NCBI GenBank assembly: GCA_002297045.1
Contig: DBJE01000013.1
Location: 186,001-250,000 of the forward strand
Direction of reading: 5' to 3'
DNA length: 64,000 bases
From: Caryophanales bacterium UBA784
GTDB taxonomy: Bacteria > Bacillota_I > Bacilli_A > RFN20 > CAG-288
Both the position numbers and the translations under genes were made by a program. Each line of letters begins with the position of its first letter. Within the stretch, counting starts at the first letter, position 1. This document shows, piece after piece, positions 61,796 to 64,000 of this stretch. Under the pieces are notes generated by a model. That model ran no database searches, had not been told where the DNA came from, and was given only the letters and a program-made list of their open reading frames with translations.

Positions 61796-62436
61796 GTTTC
61801 GACTTTCTGCATCTGGATAACGACAGGCAGGAGAGGATTTCCCTCGGAATCGGAAAGTGCCATTTCGATGTCAGGGACGGGCACTTTGTCCACGATATCT
61901 CCTTTGGCGAGCCCTTGAGGAGAAAAAGGAGGGCTGCCTATAAGGACGTTTCCTTCGACGTCCATCTCAGGGTGACAAATCCTCTCGATAAGGCTCTCTC
62001 CTTTGCCTCCCTTGGCATCAGAGAGATTACCATTCATGCAGAAGCGAGGACCTTAGGCGATCTGCCTAAGCTTGCCTCCTTAAAGAAAGAATACCCACTT
62101 TTGAAGAGGGGACTTGCCCTTTCGCCGGAGACGAAGGTAGAGGAGATTAGAGACTTCCTTCCTCTTTTTTCTTCCGTCCTTGTTATGTCCGTCGTCCCTG
62201 GTAAGGGTGGACAGTCCTTCCTTCAGGGAAGCGAGAAAAAGATTTCCGCCCTGTCGATTTACCGGAAGGAGAAAGGTCTTTCCTACCAAATCGGAGTCGA
62301 CGGAGGAATCGATACGGCTACCGGGCCTCTCTGCCTAAGAAACGGAGCCGACTATCTTATCGCCGGTTCTTCCTATAAAAAGAGCAAGGACAAGAAGAAA
62401 TGGCTGCAGGAAAGGAAGAAAAACGCATCATGGTAA
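61759..62436 (+). CDS. rpe: Ribulose-phosphate 3-epimerase
   Basis: Rpe interconverts ribulose- and xylulose-5-phosphate in the pentose phosphate pathway. The 225 residues keep the active-site pieces of the TIM barrel: RPSLLSFDF (Ser near residue 10), CHFDVRDGHFV (His, Asp near 34-36; usual HxDVMDG), FDVHLRV (His), MSVVPGKGGQSF and GVDGGID (Asp). It is divergent from Bacillus Rpe but complete. It overlaps rsgA by 37 bases. Confidence 0.92.
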   Translation: MEKETIIRPSLLSFDFLHLDNDRQERISLGIGKCHFDVRDGHFVHDISFGEPLRRKRRAAYKDVSFDVHLRVTNPLDKALSFASLGIREITIHAEARTLGDLPKLASLKKEYPLLKRGLALSPETKVEEIRDFLPLFSSVLVMSVVPGKGGQSFLQGSEKKISALSIYRKEKGLSYQIGVDGGIDTATGPLCLRNGADYLIAGSSYKKSKDKKKWLQERKKNASW

Positions 62437-63122
62437 ACAGTTCTTATCTTCTCCCCTCTCTGATCAGCTTCTTTCTTTCTGCTTTCCTTGGAATCGTCTC
62501 CCTTCTTTTCTGCCGCTTTTTCAGCGGCTCCAAGAACGGAGAAAAGAAAAGCTTCCGGAACAGCTTCCCTTTTGAGTTTTATTCTTCTAGGAAAGGGCCC
62601 TTAGCCATTCTTGTCCGTGTCTTCTTCCATGCCACCCTCTTTGCCGGCGTCTTCGGTGTCTCTTTCTTTTTCTTCGGCGTCTGCGAGTCTCCGTACAGGA
62701 AAGCCGTAGGAATCAGTCTTCTTGTGTCCTTAAGGACCATGCTTTCCCTCCACTATAGGTCAATGCGGCTGATTAGGCTAAGAAGGGCAGTCAGTGTCGT
62801 CAGCTTCCTTTCCTTTGATTATGCCGCTTTTAGGCTGTCGATCAGCATCCTGACTGGAAAAGCCCTTCTTACCGCAGAGAAAAGCATGATGAAGGCACCT
62901 GTCTGTGTTGTCTTTGGACTTCTTACCTTAATCGGTCTTCTTTGCTTCTTTAACCCGAAGTTCTATACCTGGTTTAAGATGGACAAGGCAGAAGTGAACG
63001 GGACTATCTATTATGATAAGCCGAAGTGGAATTTCTATGCCTTCTACGAATGGGCCTTCTTCCTTGCCCAGTGTCTTTCCTTCCTTCTTCTTGGCACCTG
63101 TGCCTTACTTTACAGGATATAA
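62430..63122 (+). CDS. Unknown polytopic membrane protein
   Basis: The product of 230 residues has about five or six hydrophobic helices (near 7-29, 52-80, 83-102, 119-137, 154-174 and 202-225). No family is recognised. The ATG at 62430 overlaps the rpe stop; an in-frame start ten codons earlier at 62400 lies inside rpe. A Bacillus-type order would have thiN here, but this is not a thiamine pyrophosphokinase. A strong bidirectional terminator follows. Confidence 0.7.
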   Translation: MVNSSYLLPSLISFFLSAFLGIVSLLFCRFFSGSKNGEKKSFRNSFPFEFYSSRKGPLAILVRVFFHATLFAGVFGVSFFFFGVCESPYRKAVGISLLVSLRTMLSLHYRSMRLIRLRRAVSVVSFLSFDYAAFRLSISILTGKALLTAEKSMMKAPVCVVFGLLTLIGLLCFFNPKFYTWFKMDKAEVNGTIYYDKPKWNFYAFYEWAFFLAQCLSFLLLGTCALLYRI

Positions 63123-63125
63123 AAA

Positions 63126-63156
63126 ACCGCCTGTCCTTCGACAGGCGGTCTTTTTA
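63126..63156. terminator. Bidirectional terminator between the rpe-operon end and rpmB
   Basis: ACCGCCTGTC, loop CTTC, GACAGGCGGT with CTTTTTAT on plus and six A's on the other side; it can end both convergent transcripts. Confidence 0.9.
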
Positions 63157-63167
63157 TCGGATAAGAA

Positions 63168-63404
63168 CTACTTGGCTTCGGAAGTGGCAGCCTCGGCCTT
63201 GGCGGCAACGGCCTGGGCCTTAGCGTTCTTACGAAGAGTACGTAAGCCGGCTGCGGAAACACGCCTCTTGACCTTCTTGCCATTGATGACGACGGTGGTG
63301 TTCTGAAGGTTGACGTTCCAACGGCGGCAGGTATGTCTCCTAGAATGGGAAACGTTCTTTCCGTACTGCGGCTTCTTACCAGTGACAGGGCAAACTCTTG
63401 ACAT
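63168..63404 (-). CDS. rpmB: 50S ribosomal protein L28
   Basis: The 78-residue product starts MSRVCPVTGKKPQYGKNVSH, the L28 opening, then HTCRRWNVNLQNT and VSAAGLRTLRK. The C-terminus carries an Ala/Lys-rich tail (KAQAVAAKAEAATSEAK) longer than in Bacillus. I chose the ATG at 63402-63404 with GGAGG ten bases upstream; the longer in-frame start at 63419 lies on that ribosome binding site. The promoter is at 63462-63490. Convergent with the rpe operon. Confidence 0.95.
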   Translation of the reverse strand: MSRVCPVTGKKPQYGKNVSHSRRHTCRRWNVNLQNTTVVINGKKVKRRVSAAGLRTLRKNAKAQAVAAKAEAATSEAK

Positions 63405-63461
63405 CTTAGTATCCTCCAATAGTTTCTGATTGATTGACTCTATAAAAAAACGTGCTTATAA

Positions 63462-63490
63462 ATGATACCATGCAAAGAAAAGATTGGCAA
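63462..63490 (-). promoter_or_regulatory. Sigma-A promoter of rpmB
   Basis: On the minus strand TTGCCA (complement of 63485-63490), a 17-base spacer and TATCAT (complement of 63462-63467). Confidence 0.65.
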
Positions 63491-63806
63491 CTGTTTTTTG
63501 CTTCTTTCTTCGCTCCATAGGGATAAAAGGATTTTATTTTCAGGCAAATCCCTGGATTCTGTCTAAGTCAAAGGCTGTCTGTCAGCGGAATTTAAAGGTC
63601 CTTAAATGAAGTGGGAAGGGAAGAGAGTCTGTCCTTTCGCGGCCTTTTTTCGTGATTCTAAACCTAACCAAATGATATTTCGTTTTGTGCTTCCTTTGTA
63701 TGTTCTATCTTCTATTTATGGTTAGGGAACAAAGAAAATTTCTTCAAAAAAGAGCGAAGTGAACCTTTTCAAAGCACTCTTTCCTTTCGTTTATCTCTTG
63801 AATGTG
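63491..63806. other. Intergenic stretch upstream of rpmB
   Basis: AT-rich sequence with short interrupted frames only. The hairpin at 63745-63783 is the one feature I can support. Confidence 0.4.
63745..63783 (-). terminator. Probable terminator of the small membrane peptide gene
   Basis: On the minus strand AAGAGTG, a loop, CAC, then TTCG and CTCTTTTTT: a hairpin with a T-run, about 24 bases after the stop of the small gene ending at 63807. Confidence 0.5.
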
Positions 63807-63953
63807 TCAGTTTCTATCCGACGGGAATAACCCGAACAGATAAAGAAAGCCACCCCAAACGATGAGAAAGAAAACCTTGATTAGATTAAGCAGGTTCTTT
63901 ATCATTCTGTGTTTCACTTTTTTTATTCTTTCATAGAAGGAAGAAATGTTCAA
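63807..63953 (-). CDS. Candidate small membrane peptide (48 residues)
   Basis: The frame starts with TTG at 63951-63953, with AAGGAAGG eight to nine bases upstream. The product reads MNISSFYERIKKVKHRMIKN, then a hydrophobic segment LLNLIKVFFLIVWGGFLYLF, and ends GLFPSDRN. So it has a basic amphipathic start and one membrane helix. A hairpin with a T-run follows. It may be real; its place next to rpmB recalls spoVM in Bacillus, but the sequence does not resemble SpoVM. An internal ATG would give 32 residues. Confidence 0.4.
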   Translation of the reverse strand: MNISSFYERIKKVKHRMIKNLLNLIKVFFLIVWGGFLYLFGLFPSDRN

Positions 63954-64000
63954 TAGTTATTCCTTCCTTTTCTTCCTCCTCCCTTTCTTCTTTCTGTTAC

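Overview
The window reads as chromosome of a low-to-moderate GC Bacillota bacterium. PolC-type replicase, TsaB/D/E, YhaM, RecX, PrpC/PrkC, paired GlgC/GlgD and CIRCE (HrcA) operators all point that way. Gene order matches Bacillus at three separate places: dxr-rseP-polC, ftsK followed by a ymfF/ymfH-like pair, and rsmB-rlmN-prpC-prkC-rsgA-rpe with rpmB. Many proteins are short or degenerate compared with Bacillus, which suggests an Erysipelotrichales/RF39/RFN20-like gut lineage close to the Mollicutes; this assignment is inference. The code is standard: TGA is used as a stop (for example by polC) and Arg is often AGG. I saw no rRNA, tRNA, CRISPR array or insertion sequence.

Layout. 1-6.9 kb (+): end of dxr, rseP and polC, with a minus-strand hsp20 under two tandem CIRCE operators. 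7.0-13.0 kb (-): an operon of an unknown membrane protein, tsaE, tsaB, tsaD, asnS and an unknown membrane protein. 13.2-21.4 kb (-): an operon of yitT-like, gltX, an LPG-synthase-like membrane protein, a GT4 glycosyltransferase, recX, yhaM and a polytopic membrane protein. 21.6-31.2 kb (+): galK, ftsK, two proteins in the ymfF/ymfH position of which the second lacks the zinc-peptidase motif, a pullulanase-type GH13 and plsC. 31.2-34.0 kb (-): a membrane protein, a possible small peptide gene and a degenerate adenylate-forming enzyme. 34.2-39.9 kb (+): jetA-jetB-jetC, the SMC part of a Wadjet-like system, without the nuclease jetD. 39.96-41.5 kb: a non-coding or decayed stretch with two tandem pseudogenes. 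41.5-45.2 kb (+): glgC-glgD-glgA. 45.2-55.8 kb: an ECF S-component, then a complete sugar-uptake regulon consisting of solute-binding lipoprotein (-), GH94 phosphorylase, ABC ATPase, two permeases and GH1 beta-glucosidase (+), and a LacI repressor (-). 56-64 kb: rpmF, an unknown protein, a catalytically degenerate rsmB, rlmN, prpC, prkC-like, rsgA, rpe, a membrane protein, rpmB (-) and a small membrane peptide gene (-).

How the genes work together. The right-centre of the window is carbohydrate-centred: ABC import of a beta-linked oligosaccharide, GH94 phosphorolysis to glucose-1-phosphate, GH1 hydrolysis, GlgC/D/A glycogen synthesis and pullulanase debranching. Three LacI-type operators sit at the divergent SBP/GH94 promoters, and the repressor gene closes the cluster. 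The most unusual content is the JetABC operon without JetD, the two pseudogenes beside it, and a recurring theme of pseudoenzymes (RsmB-like, M16-like and adenylation-like proteins that have lost catalytic motifs but keep position and open frame).
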